A DNA stretch of 64,000 nucleotides from Candidatus Saccharimonadota bacterium (GCA_030528025.1 JAUMZP010000001.1:186001-250000), one strand, 5' to 3'; shown: positions 8,401 to 17,542, counted from the first letter of the stretch. Made by a program: numbers and translations. The notes: generated by a model not told the origin, from the letters alone.

Positions 8401-8428
8401 AATTAATGTGCTGCGAGGCATAGCACAG

Positions 8429-8458
8429 AGCCAGCTATTGTGAGGTAGCCGGCTTTTT
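8429..8458 (+). terminator. Terminator after YhgE-like gene
   Basis: AGCCAGCTA pairs with TAGCCGGCT (one mismatch) and is followed by TTTT. Confidence 0.75.
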
Positions 8459-8565
8459 GTCTGCTAGCTTTGTAGATTCGAATAGACCATATTTGACAGA
8501 TATAGCAAATATAAAGTACTATAACGGTAAATGGATAGTAGTAAATAAAGCAGGAGCCGATGATA

Positions 8566-9468
8566 ATGAAGAAACCTTGGCAGAAAACAAGCAGTATGGA
8601 AGGGATTTTTGCACGAAAACCGATTTTGGATAAGACGAACTCACGCATTACGTTAAGTAATGAGAGTGCTACCGATGATATAGACAAGATAGATATGCCA
8701 CGACTCTCGCTGAAGCAAAAGCTTGCCGCTCTGGCAGCCTTGCTTACTGCTATGAATGGCTTTGCGTATTGTCATAATACAGCAGAAGCACCCGTATCGA
8801 GCGAAACAGCCGCAACGGCTGAGCCATTTGGGCAATCGGGTCGTGAGGTAGAATTTACAACTCCCGATGGTGAGATTGATGTGAAGAAGGTCGACAGAGA
8901 AGTTTTGCACGGCATCACGACACGCTATACCGAGCTGCAGGGCAAGACGAAGACAGATCGTTATATGGATAATTCTCTTGTGGCTCGCCAGACTGATAAG
9001 GGTAGGGGTATTGAGGAGATTATTGCAGCGAAGCGAGCTACCGCCAGCCATGATGGGCAAAATGTCGTCGTAACGACGGTGACACACAAACAAAAAGACA
9101 CAACCACTGGCAAGACAACCACCCGAGAGGAGGTGACGCTGGAGACGCCACAAGAGCCAGGGGCTGCCCAGCCGGCTGGTGAGCTGACGACGGCAGAGCT
9201 GCTACAGATCACAGGCAACCCTGCCACAGAAGTTGCAGCGGCAAGTAGCTTCCGCCCAAGTGGCAATACTGACCCAAATAAAAAGCTATACACACAGATG
9301 ACGCGAACCACTAATGAGAATGGCGCACCAACGTTTGCCATTGAAGAAGCATCGGCTAACACAGAAAACCCTGATGATATTCCAAGTGATAGTGCATCAT
9401 GGCAGTCAGCTTCCAGTGCGGGAACAAACCAAAGTTTGAGCGATATGCTGCAATTTTGGTGCGTATAA
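8566..9468 (+). CDS. Hypothetical protein with one internal hydrophobic segment (300 aa)
   Basis: Not recognised. A basic, Ser/Thr-rich N-terminus of about 45 residues leads to a hydrophobic segment (LKQKLAALAALLTAMNGFAYC) that could be a late signal anchor or lipoprotein-like signal; the cysteine does not sit in a good lipobox. The rest is Thr/Glu/Ala-rich, low in hydrophobics and probably disordered and extracytoplasmic. Two nearby ATGs exist. ATG 8566 has the better distance to GGAG (8553-8556) than ATG 8560. It is flanked by terminators on both sides, so it is monocistronic. Confidence 0.65.
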   Translation: MKKPWQKTSSMEGIFARKPILDKTNSRITLSNESATDDIDKIDMPRLSLKQKLAALAALLTAMNGFAYCHNTAEAPVSSETAATAEPFGQSGREVEFTTPDGEIDVKKVDREVLHGITTRYTELQGKTKTDRYMDNSLVARQTDKGRGIEEIIAAKRATASHDGQNVVVTTVTHKQKDTTTGKTTTREEVTLETPQEPGAAQPAGELTTAELLQITGNPATEVAAASSFRPSGNTDPNKKLYTQMTRTTNENGAPTFAIEEASANTENPDDIPSDSASWQSASSAGTNQSLSDMLQFWCV

Positions 9469-9499
9469 ATACGCCATCAACTCGTAGTGATACGAAGCA

Positions 9500-9525
9500 A
9501 AAGCCACCTCTCGCGGGGTGGCTTT
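9500..9525 (+). terminator. Terminator before RNase J gene
   Basis: AAGCCACC and GGGTGGCTT form an 8-bp stem, followed by a short T-containing tail. Confidence 0.7.
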
Positions 9526-9629
9526 GACACACCTCACCATCATCTGCTATAATACAACCACTTATTGAGGCTCTTAGCCTGTCTCTTATTAGTAGAACCA
9601 GAATAATGTATTAGAAGGAGTGAGATACA

Positions 9630-11975
9630 ATGGGTCAACGACGAGTGGCCACACCCCAGGCAGATGACGCCAAGAAGCGTCCACACGCAAGTAAACAACC
9701 AGCGACAACCAACACGGTGCTCAGTGCCACCACCACGCGCAAAGGCGAGGTCTTTCGGGCGCAGCGCCGCACCAGCGAGGGGGTCAATGCCCAGGCCTCG
9801 CAGCATGTTATTAACGTGCCGGTCAATAAGTCGGTCTACAATGGCTATGGCGGCAAGCAGTTTACTCTCAATATGCAGCCCAAGCGGCCCCGTGCTCCGC
9901 GCCCAACGCTCAAGGTCATCCCGATTGGTGGGGTGGGCGAGATGGGCATTGGCAAGAATATGACAGCCATCGAGTACGACAATGATATTATCATCATCGA
10001 TATGGGCTTCCTCTTCCCAGGTAGTGACTATCCTGGCATCAACTACATCATCCCTGATACGCAGTGGTTGGAGGAGAATAAGCACAAGATTCGGGCACAC
10101 ATCTTTACCCACGGGCACCTCGATCATATCGGTGCCTTTCGGCATATTATCCCCAAGCTGCCTGCGCCAGTGTATGGCACAGCCTTTACATTGGGTATGT
10201 TGCAGCGCACCATGACCGAGACCGATGGTAGCTACGAGCCAGAGTATCATGAGCTAAAGCCTGAGGAGCATGAGATCGTCCAGCTGTGCGACTCCTTTAG
10301 TGTGGAGCTGGTGCGGGTGAACCACTCTATCCCCGATTCGGCCGCAGTAGTGGTGCGTACGCCAGTAGGGAACATTCTCAGCAGTGGTGACTGGCGTATT
10401 GAGGAGAACCCGGTGGATGGCCGCAAGTTCGACTTCGAGCGCTTGCAAGATATTGCGCACACCGAGGGCTTCCTCCTTATGATGAACGAATCGACCAACT
10501 GCGAGAGCGCTGGCACTCACACCCACGGTGAGCACGACATCCAGCACAGCATGGGTGAGGTGATGGATAAGTGGGCCAAGAGCCGCATCATCATCAGTAG
10601 TTTCTCTAGCCAGCTGCACCGGATTCAGCTCATCCTCGAGGAAGCAGAGAAGCATGGGCGCAAGGTAGCCTTTGCTGGGTTTAGTATGATCCAAAACCTG
10701 GAGGTGGCACTGCGTACTGGTGCTATCAAGATTCCCAAAGATACGGTAGTAAAGATGGAAGACCTCGTGAAGCTACCCGACCACAAGATCACCATCGTCT
10801 GTACGGGGAGCCAGGGAGAATTTAGTGCAGTGCTTAACCGCATGGCGACGGGAGCGCATAAATTCGTCAAGATCAAGGGGAGCGATGTGGTGGTCTTTAG
10901 CTCCAACCCTATCCCAGGCAACGAGAAGTACGTCGTACGCACCGTCGATGGCTTGATGCGCGAAGGTGGCGACGTGGTGCAAAATGGCAAGACACACCTG
11001 ACCGGGGTGGGGCCACTCCACCTATCTGGCCATGGTTATTATGATGACCACGTGCGGCTCATTAGTGCCGTCAAGCCCACATACTACTTACCCAACCACG
11101 GTGAATTCCACATGTTGGTACACAATGCTCGCCTGGCTGAGAAGGAGTGTGGCATCCCACGCAGTCATATCTTTGTCTGCGATCCGGGGGATATTGTGGA
11201 GTTTACTACCGATGGTGCACACAAGATTGGGCGCATTCCGCACTCGGGCGGCACAATGTATGACGACGCTGGTGCAGTCGTGAGTGATGTCGTGCTGAAG
11301 GATCGCATCCATATGAGCCTGGAGGGGATGTTCGTTGTGGTGCTTACCGTGCAGCGTGGGACAGGCCGCCTTCTCACCAGTCCAGATATCATCAGCCGGG
11401 GCTTCATCTATCTGCGCGATAATGAAGAGCTGATGGGGATGATCCGCGCCTATCTCAAGCAAAAAGCGGCGCGCAGCATGGTGGGCTCGTATGACCTTGA
11501 TGTCGTAAAGAAGGAAATCAAAGAAGACATTGCCCGCGTCTTGTATGACCAAACACGCCGCATGCCCATCATTATCCCAGTCATTAACGAAGTGGGTGCA
11601 CCACAAAAGGCGTCGAGTCGCACTGCTCGTGTGGGGCGCGAAGTCCCAGCTGGGCGCTCACGTCAGAGCCTCGCTGCGCCAGCTCAGCCACACACGCCAC
11701 CGCGCATTGCTAAGGGTGGTGCCGCTGCCAAAGCGGCTGCCATTGCTGCACGCAAAACTGCTGGTGTATTGCCCGCGACAACAGAAGAGAAAGCCCCAAC
11801 TCGCCCAGCTAATACGCGCAAGCGCCGCTCAGCCAATAATCGCACGACCGCACGTAGCAAGCAGCCGAGCAATGACGCCTTCGCTGGCCTGCCACGCAAA
11901 AAGTTTCCACCGCGGCAAGAGCCTGATACCGAAGTAGTCGTACCAAAGGACCGCTCGGAGCGCCGAAGCTACTAG
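9630..11975 (+). CDS. rnj: Ribonuclease J with extended N- and C-termini
   Basis: A metallo-beta-lactamase/beta-CASP ribonuclease that degrades and matures RNA by 5'-3' exonuclease and endonuclease action. The catalytic metal motif HGHLDH is at 161-166 and the family pattern runs from about residue 93 (LKVIPIGGVGEMGIGKN) to 650. At 781 residues it is about 200 longer than typical RNase J. It has roughly 90 extra N-terminal residues, basic and probably disordered, and about 130 C-terminal residues rich in Ala, Arg and Lys. Such tails may bind RNA or partners. AGAAGGAG lies 10 bases before the ATG. A terminator follows at once. Confidence 0.95.
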   Translation: MGQRRVATPQADDAKKRPHASKQPATTNTVLSATTTRKGEVFRAQRRTSEGVNAQASQHVINVPVNKSVYNGYGGKQFTLNMQPKRPRAPRPTLKVIPIGGVGEMGIGKNMTAIEYDNDIIIIDMGFLFPGSDYPGINYIIPDTQWLEENKHKIRAHIFTHGHLDHIGAFRHIIPKLPAPVYGTAFTLGMLQRTMTETDGSYEPEYHELKPEEHEIVQLCDSFSVELVRVNHSIPDSAAVVVRTPVGNILSSGDWRIEENPVDGRKFDFERLQDIAHTEGFLLMMNESTNCESAGTHTHGEHDIQHSMGEVMDKWAKSRIIISSFSSQLHRIQLILEEAEKHGRKVAFAGFSMIQNLEVALRTGAIKIPKDTVVKMEDLVKLPDHKITIVCTGSQGEFSAVLNRMATGAHKFVKIKGSDVVVFSSNPIPGNEKYVVRTVDGLMREGGDVVQNGKTHLTGVGPLHLSGHGYYDDHVRLISAVKPTYYLPNHGEFHMLVHNARLAEKECGIPRSHIFVCDPGDIVEFTTDGAHKIGRIPHSGGTMYDDAGAVVSDVVLKDRIHMSLEGMFVVVLTVQRGTGRLLTSPDIISRGFIYLRDNEELMGMIRAYLKQKAARSMVGSYDLDVVKKEIKEDIARVLYDQTRRMPIIIPVINEVGAPQKASSRTARVGREVPAGRSRQSLAAPAQPHTPPRIAKGGAAAKAAAIAARKTAGVLPATTEEKAPTRPANTRKRRSANNRTTARSKQPSNDAFAGLPRKKFPPRQEPDTEVVVPKDRSERRSY

Positions 11976-11997
11976 GCAATGACTTAGCGTCACAAAA

Positions 11998-12033
11998 GCA
12001 AAAAAGCCAGCGCTATACAGCTGGCTTTTTTGC
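11998..12033 (+). terminator. Terminator after RNase J
   Basis: AGCCAGC pairs with GCTGGCT; A- and T-runs flank the stem, so it can work in both directions. It therefore also serves the small minus-strand gene that ends at 12047. Confidence 0.9.
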
Positions 12034-12046
12034 TTGCAAACTGTGG

Positions 12047-12208
12047 TTACGTGTCTGACTTAATTCGCTGCTGCAGCTCATGCACCATCTCCTCCAGGCG
12101 TTTGATACGCTGCTGCGCGCGCAAATATTCGGCGAGCACTACCAGCACAAAGGCAATCACCGCAAAGGGTGCAATCATTGTTACTATATTCCATACCATC
12201 TGCTGCAT
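12047..12208 (-). CDS. Small single-span membrane protein (53 aa)
   Basis: A 53-residue ORF with AAGGAGG 7 bases before the ATG, a strong ribosome site. It begins MQQMVWNIVTM, continues with a hydrophobic segment (about residues 8-26), and ends in a charged helix with heptad character (RIKRLEEMVHELQQRIKSDT). This is the shape of a membrane-anchored short coiled coil. Function is unknown. It ends at the shared bidirectional terminator after RNase J and lies divergent from ftsK. Confidence 0.7.
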   Translation of the reverse strand: MQQMVWNIVTMIAPFAVIAFVLVVLAEYLRAQQRIKRLEEMVHELQQRIKSDT

Positions 12209-12282
12209 ACGACCTCCTTGCTTCTATTGTGACATAGAATGGACAAAATGGCTATTTTTGAGTTTCACGCTTTGTTCTCTTG

Positions 12283-12403
12283 CTCATCCCTCCTCAGGAA
12301 CACTATACGGATCTCTATTTCCTAAATGTTGACTGCTTGATGCTAGGGCCGCAAACAGATTATGACAATCTGCCTTCATACTCTATTTGAGGGGGGCGAT
12401 GAG
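12283..12403 (-). repeat. Three-way-junction repeat, degenerate copy
   Basis: A decayed member of the roughly 140 bp repeat family, in minus orientation. The closing helix (CTCATC...GATGAG with C/G-rich inner part) and helix 2 (CAGATT/AATCTG) still pair. Helix 3 no longer pairs well, and the conserved joining segments are altered (CACTATACGG in place of CACTATAAGG). It lies between the 53-aa gene and ftsK. Confidence 0.7.
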
Positions 12404-12530
12404 ATGATGAAACTAACACTGAGAAAACAAAGACTGTGCTCACATATCCCACACCGATTGCCTAATGTAGTAAATTATGCTACAATATACGCTATCAAAC
12501 CAAGCATAAACAGAGTACAATAAAAAGGAT

Positions 12531-14867
12531 ATGGCTACAAAAAGAAAAACCACTCGCACTCGTTCGTCTACTCGCTCAAGCACTGCTCGTCGGCGCAGCC
12601 CGAGCAAGAGCAAGGCCAAGCAAGCAGCCCCACAGCATACGTTGCCGGCGGGGTTTTGGGCGCAGGTGTCGGCGGTGCTACTGCTGGCATTTTCGGTGCT
12701 ACTAGTGGTGTCGTGGTTTGGCTCGGGTGGGCCAATTCTCAAGTGGCTTGATGCGACGATGCTGTATATTATTGGCTATGCGGTGTATGTCGTCCCAGTA
12801 GTGGCGGTGTATGTGGCGGTGGTGATCTTTCGGGCGGAGAACAACCGCTTACCAGTAGTGCTAAAGCTTGCAGCGGTGCTGATGGTGTTATGGTTTGCGG
12901 GGCTATTTGGCCTACTGCGGCGAGGTTCGGCTGCGACAGGCGGTGTGATGGGTGACCTACTCAATCGTGCCATGCTGGCACTGGTCGACCGGCCAGTAGG
13001 GGTTTTTGTGTATGTATTATTAATCGGCTTGACGCTGCTCTTCGTTTTGCGTGTCTCGCCCATGGCACTGTGGCGTGGCCTGCAAAACATGGTGCGTAGC
13101 GAGGCTGAGGCAGACGATGCCGCCAATGTGGCAGTGGCCCGCCGCGCCGCTGATAGTCAAACACCAGACACCAGCAAAAAGGCCAAGCGCAGGAAGGACG
13201 AGAAGGCCCAAGATAAGCCTGCTGCTATGAGTGACTTTAAGCTCAACGCGGGCGTCCCAACCCTCTCGGGTGATGGCCCAGCTGAGCCAAAACCAGACAA
13301 AAAACCACGGGCAACCTTGCGCGATAGCACACCGTCTACCTCTGTGGATAAAGCAGCCGAAGATCGGTCTGCCATGCTTGCTGTTAATGATCCCAACTGG
13401 CAGCCACCCAGCTTGGAGCTGCTGGAGAAGCGTCAGAGCCCGGCTGATGCTGGCGACATTGAGCAAAATGCCCACATTATCCAAGACACGCTGCACGAAT
13501 TTAATATCAATGTCGAGATGGAGGGGGCAAACATTGGCCCGAAGGTAACGCAATACACGCTCAAGCCGCCTGTTGGCGTTAAGCTTAACCGCATCACTGC
13601 GCTGGAGACGAATATCGCACTCAACCTCGCGGCATCGAGCCTTCGCATTGAGGCACCCATCCCAGGCAAGAAGGCCGTGGGTATCGAGGTACCAAACCGC
13701 AAGGCGGCCGATGTGCGCCTGCGCGGGGTGTTAGATAGCCCCGAGTGGCAACACGCTAAGGAGCCGCTAGCGTTTGCTATTGGTAAGGATATCTCGGGTA
13801 GACCCTTCGTCGGTGAGCTCAATAAAATGCCGCATCTCTTGGTAGCGGGGCAGACGGGCTCAGGTAAGTCAGTGATGATCAACACACTCCTCACCAGCTT
13901 GCTCTACCGTAACAGTCCCAGCGAAATGAAGCTCATCCTCGTCGACCCCAAGCAGGTAGAGATGGCACCGTATGCCGATATTCCACACCTCCTTACCCCT
14001 GTTATTGTTGAGCCAGAGAAAACCATTAGTGCCCTCAAGTGGGCGGTCAATGAAATGGAGCGGCGCTACAGTCTGCTGGCTGAGGAGAAGGTGCGCGACA
14101 TCAAGACGTATAACGAAAAGATCAAAACCCGCGGTAAGCAGATCGCCGTGGCCGATGAGCAAGGCCACATGCAAAAGGTAGACGAAGGCCGCATGCCGTA
14201 TGTCGTTATTGTGGTAGATGAGCTAGCCGACCTGATGATGGTGGCAGCGCGCGATGTGGAGGCGCTGATCGTCCGCTTGGCTCAGAAGGCTCGAGCAGTT
14301 GGTATTCACCTAGTGCTGGCGACGCAGCGGCCAAGCGTGGATGTGATTACCGGCCTCATTAAAGCCAATGTGCCAGCCCGCATCGCCTTTACGGTGGCGA
14401 GTCAGGTAGATAGCCGCACTATTCTCGACCAAATTGGTGCCGAAAAGCTCCTTGGTCAGGGCGACATGCTGATGAAAACCGCGAGCATGCCCAAGCCCAA
14501 ACGTATCCAGGGTGCCTGGGTGATGGACGAAGAAGTCGCTAAGGTGACTGACCACCTGCGCATGCAGTCGGCACCGCAGTATAATGACGAGATCGTGAGC
14601 CAGCCTGTCCAGCTCAATGGCAAAGGTGGTGTAGTGATGGATATGGACGGCAGTGGCGAAGGCAATGACGATATGTTCCGCGATGCCGTGCGGGTGGTGG
14701 TAGAGACCCGCAAAGCTTCGACCTCGCTCCTCCAGCGCAAGCTCCGCGTGGGCTATGCCCGAGCGGCTCGCATCATGGAAGAGATGGAAGAGCAAGGCAT
14801 CATTGGCCCAGCCGACGGCTCACGCCCGCGCGATGTGCTGATCGGCAGCATGGATGAACTGGGATAG
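12531..14867 (+). CDS. ftsK: DNA translocase FtsK/SpoIIIE
   Basis: An ATP-driven DNA pump that clears chromosomal DNA from the closing septum and helps dimer resolution with Xer recombinases. The 778-residue protein has a basic N-terminus, four membrane segments between about 42 and 175, a charged linker, and the FtsK alpha-beta motor. Walker A is GQTGSGKS near 442 and Walker B is VIVVDELADL near 560. The C-terminal winged helix (gamma domain, from about 710) contains TSLLQRKLRVGYARAARIME and should recognise polar DNA sequences. AAAAGGAT precedes the ATG and a TACAAT box lies 9 bases upstream. The Xer recombinase is at 47-48 kb. Confidence 0.96.
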   Translation: MATKRKTTRTRSSTRSSTARRRSPSKSKAKQAAPQHTLPAGFWAQVSAVLLLAFSVLLVVSWFGSGGPILKWLDATMLYIIGYAVYVVPVVAVYVAVVIFRAENNRLPVVLKLAAVLMVLWFAGLFGLLRRGSAATGGVMGDLLNRAMLALVDRPVGVFVYVLLIGLTLLFVLRVSPMALWRGLQNMVRSEAEADDAANVAVARRAADSQTPDTSKKAKRRKDEKAQDKPAAMSDFKLNAGVPTLSGDGPAEPKPDKKPRATLRDSTPSTSVDKAAEDRSAMLAVNDPNWQPPSLELLEKRQSPADAGDIEQNAHIIQDTLHEFNINVEMEGANIGPKVTQYTLKPPVGVKLNRITALETNIALNLAASSLRIEAPIPGKKAVGIEVPNRKAADVRLRGVLDSPEWQHAKEPLAFAIGKDISGRPFVGELNKMPHLLVAGQTGSGKSVMINTLLTSLLYRNSPSEMKLILVDPKQVEMAPYADIPHLLTPVIVEPEKTISALKWAVNEMERRYSLLAEEKVRDIKTYNEKIKTRGKQIAVADEQGHMQKVDEGRMPYVVIVVDELADLMMVAARDVEALIVRLAQKARAVGIHLVLATQRPSVDVITGLIKANVPARIAFTVASQVDSRTILDQIGAEKLLGQGDMLMKTASMPKPKRIQGAWVMDEEVAKVTDHLRMQSAPQYNDEIVSQPVQLNGKGGVVMDMDGSGEGNDDMFRDAVRVVVETRKASTSLLQRKLRVGYARAARIMEEMEEQGIIGPADGSRPRDVLIGSMDELG

Positions 14868-15030
14868 GGCGGCGGACAGTGTGTATGCAGATTTACGGTA
14901 AGTCTTAAAGGGTGAGAACAGAGAGTCTCGGCTGAATTTTACTTGCATCATAGGAGATGGTATAATAATAACTATTGTAGTAATACACGGGGGATGATCT
15001 ATACCAAAGGCCTTAACCGACCGATGGTCG

Positions 15031-15058
15031 AAAAGCACCTCTCGATGATTCGAGAGAC
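15031..15058 (-). terminator. Probable terminator of the prephenate dehydratase gene
   Basis: CTCTCGA and TCGAGAG form a perfect 7-bp stem with a 4-base loop just beyond the minus-strand stop. On the minus strand GTGCTTTT follows. A second small hairpin (GACC/GGTC) lies next to it. Confidence 0.55.
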
Positions 15059-15070
15059 GTGGGAATAACC

Positions 15071-15868
15071 TTACCCCGCACAATACTCACCCAGTAGCCG
15101 CACAGTATGGTCGTTTTGCTCAATGGCGCGCAGGACGTGCTTGAGTGGAGCACCAGCGCTGTCGACAACGAGGAAGAATTTGTATTGCCAGGGCTGGCCG
15201 ACGATGGGCTGAGACTGCAGGCTGCTGATATTGATGCCTGCCGCGGCGAAGATGCGCAACACCTCGAGTAGTGCACCAGGCTGGTGATTGGTCGTGATGA
15301 CGAGTGTGGCGCGGTTGGCGCGGGCTGGTGCGTGGCCTGGTGCGAGGACGATGAAGCGGGTGATGCTATCTTGGATGCTACGGCGCAGGATGGGCAGATG
15401 ATGGAGGGTAGCAGCAGCCTGGCCAGCGATGGCGGCTTTGTGTGGGTTGTCAGTTGCTTTGATGTAGGCAACCGCCCCTGCTGTGTCAAAAAATTCATTC
15501 TGCACCGCATGCGGCAGCTCGGCAGCAAGAAAGTGCTGGCACTGCGCAAGTGCGACGGGGTGCGAATACACCTCGGTAATATCAGCTAGGCGAGCGCCAG
15601 GTAGTGTAATGAGCATCTGCTCAATGGCAAGACGTACCTCACCAATGATGGGTAGCGGGCATGCCTCGAGGTAGTGGTACGGCTCGTTGACTGTCCCGTA
15701 GAGTGTGTTTTCCACCGCCACAACGATGCCCTCGGCTTGGCCAGTCACGTGCGCATGGAAAACATCGCGAAACGTCGTGCATGGCACGGTATCGACCTGT
15801 GGCCCAAACCACTGCTGCGCTGCCTGCTCATGAAACGACCCTGCTTGACCTTGGATGGCAATATGCAT
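15071..15868 (-). CDS. pheA: Prephenate dehydratase (stand-alone)
   Basis: Converts prephenate to phenylpyruvate in phenylalanine synthesis. The 265 residues comprise a catalytic domain (1-180) and an ACT domain (185-262). Catalytic features are ENTLYGTV (53-60) and the TRF triad at 170-172. The ACT domain keeps PGAL (197-200). The phenylalanine-binding motif usually written ESRP reads QSQP at 218-221, so feedback control may be altered. No other aromatic-pathway gene is in the window, which is odd for an organism of this type. It is transcribed alone from a leaderless-type promoter. Confidence 0.93.
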   Translation of the reverse strand: MHIAIQGQAGSFHEQAAQQWFGPQVDTVPCTTFRDVFHAHVTGQAEGIVVAVENTLYGTVNEPYHYLEACPLPIIGEVRLAIEQMLITLPGARLADITEVYSHPVALAQCQHFLAAELPHAVQNEFFDTAGAVAYIKATDNPHKAAIAGQAAATLHHLPILRRSIQDSITRFIVLAPGHAPARANRATLVITTNHQPGALLEVLRIFAAAGINISSLQSQPIVGQPWQYKFFLVVDSAGAPLKHVLRAIEQNDHTVRLLGEYCAG

Positions 15869-15874
15869 GAGATT

Positions 15875-15880
15875 AGTATA
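15875..15880 (-). promoter_or_regulatory. -10 box of pheA, leaderless type
   Basis: TATACT on the minus strand ends 6 bases before the ATG, which leaves no room for a ribosome site. Confidence 0.7.
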
Positions 15881-15936
15881 GCACAGGGTAGAAATAGCAG
15901 AGATTATTCAATTACGCTTAGCTTGACACAGCGCAT

Positions 15937-15966
15937 TTGCCTTAACGTACAACATCATGCTATAAT
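15937..15966 (+). promoter_or_regulatory. rpsL-rpsG promoter
   Basis: TTGCCT (15937-15942), an 18-base spacer and TATAAT (15961-15966). A further TTGACA lies upstream at 15923 but is too distant for this -10 box. Confidence 0.75.
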
Positions 15967-15972
15967 ACCACA

Positions 15973-16181
15973 CGAGTTTCCTCTTTTCGGGGTAGGGCGC
16001 TGGTGTGAGCGCACTGCCTGGCAGAGAAGGTATAGACACGAGGCGGAGGTGCTGCTCCCAATCGTACACGCAAATATACTGGGCAATAGCCTAGTAGCCA
16101 GTATTCTGTGCTGCTACACTACCAATTAGGTGAGTGGGACAGGCAGCAGAGTTACGAACTATAAGCAATAAGGAGAATTGC
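15973..16181 (+). promoter_or_regulatory. Long 5' leader of rpsL
   Basis: About 210 bases separate the predicted start of transcription from rpsL. GC-rich segments with complementary words (GGGCGCTGG...GCGCACTGCC) suggest folding. Ribosomal operons often carry autoregulatory leaders, but no known ribosomal-protein binding motif was recognised. AAGGAG at about 16170 is the ribosome site. Confidence 0.35.
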
Positions 16182-16595
16182 ATGCCAACCATTAACCAAT
16201 TGGTGCGCAAGCCACGCAAGACGGCGGCCCGGAAGTCGAAGTCGCCAGCGCTGGGGCGTATCCACAACGCACTCAAGGTGCGCTACTACGACCAAAATGC
16301 ACCACTCAAGCGTGGTGTCTGCGTCAAGGTAACAACCAAAACCCCCAAGAAGCCAAACTCCGCCATGCGCAAAGTGGCTCGTGTGCGCCTCACCAACGGC
16401 CACGAAGTCTGGGCATACATTGGCGGCGAAGGCCACAACCTACAGGAGCACGCTGTGGTGCTTGTCCGTGGTGGCCGTGTGCCGGATCTCCCGGGTGTGC
16501 GCTACCACATCGTCCGTGGTGCACTCGACCTGCAAGGGGTATCGAAGCGTAAGCAGGGCCGCAGCAAGTACGGTGCCAAGAAGGAGGGTAACTAA
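16182..16595 (+). CDS. rpsL: Ribosomal protein S12
   Basis: Small-subunit protein at the decoding centre. The 137 residues begin [13 protein letters not shown] and include the conserved [17 protein letters not shown] and the loop [17 protein letters not shown]. The start is ATG 16182, with AAGGAG about 8 bases upstream; the frame is open further upstream but lacks homology there. It forms an operon with rpsG two bases downstream. No fusA or tuf gene follows, unlike the usual str operon. Confidence 0.97.
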   Translation: MPTINQLVRKPRKTAARKSKSPALGRIHNALKVRYYDQNAPLKRGVCVKVTTKTPKKPNSAMRKVARVRLTNGHEVWAYIGGEGHNLQEHAVVLVRGGRVPDLPGVRYHIVRGALDLQGVSKRKQGRSKYGAKKEGN

Positions 16596-16597
16596 CC

Positions 16598-17077
16598 ATG
16601 CCTCGTAAAGTCACGAAAAAACTCCAGCGCACCATCAAGCCAGACCGCAAGTACCAGTCGGTGCTAGTGCAGCGCTTGATTAACAAATCGATGTTAGACG
16701 GCAAAAAACAAGTTGCTGAGCGGGCTGTCTATAGTGCGCTCGAGCAGGCTGCACGAAGCCTCAAAAGTGAGGACCCACTGGAAGTGTTTGAGGCCTGCAT
16801 CAAGAACATCAGCCCCAGCTTTGAGGTGAAGAGCCGCCGTGTTGGTGGTGCTAACTACCAGATTCCATTCCCCATTCAGGGTCATCGTCAGCAGCACTTT
16901 GCCTTTATGTGGCTAGTGCAGGCTGCCCGATCGAAGAGTGGTATGCCATATAGTAAGCGCCTGGCAACAGAGATCGTTGATGCGTGCAACCAAACTGGTG
17001 TCGCCTTCAAGAAAAAGGAAGACACCCACAAAATGGCCGAGGCCAACCGTGCCTTTGCCCACTTTGCTCGCGGCTAA
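16598..17077 (+). CDS. rpsG: Ribosomal protein S7
   Basis: Primary 16S rRNA-binding protein that organises the head of the 30S subunit. The 159-residue sequence starts MPRKVTKKLQRTIKPDRKYQ and contains the family segments LINKSMLDGKK and RVGGANYQIPFPI. The ribosome site GGAGG lies inside the end of rpsL. It ends the two-gene operon, followed by the hairpin at 17096. Confidence 0.97.
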   Translation: MPRKVTKKLQRTIKPDRKYQSVLVQRLINKSMLDGKKQVAERAVYSALEQAARSLKSEDPLEVFEACIKNISPSFEVKSRRVGGANYQIPFPIQGHRQQHFAFMWLVQAARSKSGMPYSKRLATEIVDACNQTGVAFKKKEDTHKMAEANRAFAHFARG

Positions 17078-17095
17078 GTTCTGCAGCGCAACATA

Positions 17096-17131
17096 CAAGA
17101 TCGCCCGAGGTAGATGCCTTGGGCGATCTTG
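17096..17131 (+). terminator. Hairpin at end of rpsL-rpsG operon
   Basis: A perfect 11-bp stem (CAAGATCGCCC with GGGCGATCTTG), extended by GAGG/CCTT around a small loop. There is no clear T-run, so it may protect the mRNA 3' end as much as terminate. Confidence 0.65.
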
Positions 17132-17167
17132 CTATTGCTGTATGGTGAGCGATTGGAGGAGCGAACA

Positions 17168-17413
17168 ATGACGGTGCATTATGCATCCGGCTTTGGTGGC
17201 TCTCAGTATTTAGAGGGTGCGCGAGTAGGGGAGAATCTATACCTAAAACCTCAGGAGACCTCCTGTGTGCCTCTGTGTGCTGCTTTATCAGCACCAGCTG
17301 TCGAGCCTCTGTATGCGAGGGTTGAGCTTATCTATATCTATTTGTGGTTTATATTTTACCTCGGTCCATGTGTAGCGATAGAGGCAGGCAGAGCAATAAA
17401 ATCTTGCTGGTGA
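17168..17413 (+). CDS. Possible small membrane protein (81 aa), doubtful
   Basis: Within the 613-base gap after rpsG, an ATG at 17168 has a strong GGAGGAG site 7 bases upstream. The ORF encodes a hydrophobic stretch near residues 53-70 (VELIYIYLWFIFYLG). No family resemblance is seen and codon choice does not strongly support it. The rest of the gap (17414-17650) is AT-rich and holds the promoter of the next gene. Confidence 0.25.
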   Translation: MTVHYASGFGGSQYLEGARVGENLYLKPQETSCVPLCAALSAPAVEPLYARVELIYIYLWFIFYLGPCVAIEAGRAIKSCW

Positions 17414-17542
17414 AGGTGGAGAAGTGCGCAATCAATGCCTAAAATGCTTGCGAAAAATATATATTTATCGTCCAAATAGCCACCACTGGTACGACAGGGG
17501 TACATATGGGGAAAATAATGCGAAAATAAGGCTAAAAATAGC

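Noticed and set aside
9630-11975. Many long minus-strand ORFs opposite RNase J, FtsK, PilB and others
   Set aside because: They are shadows of the real genes, produced by codon bias, with no start signals or family resemblance.
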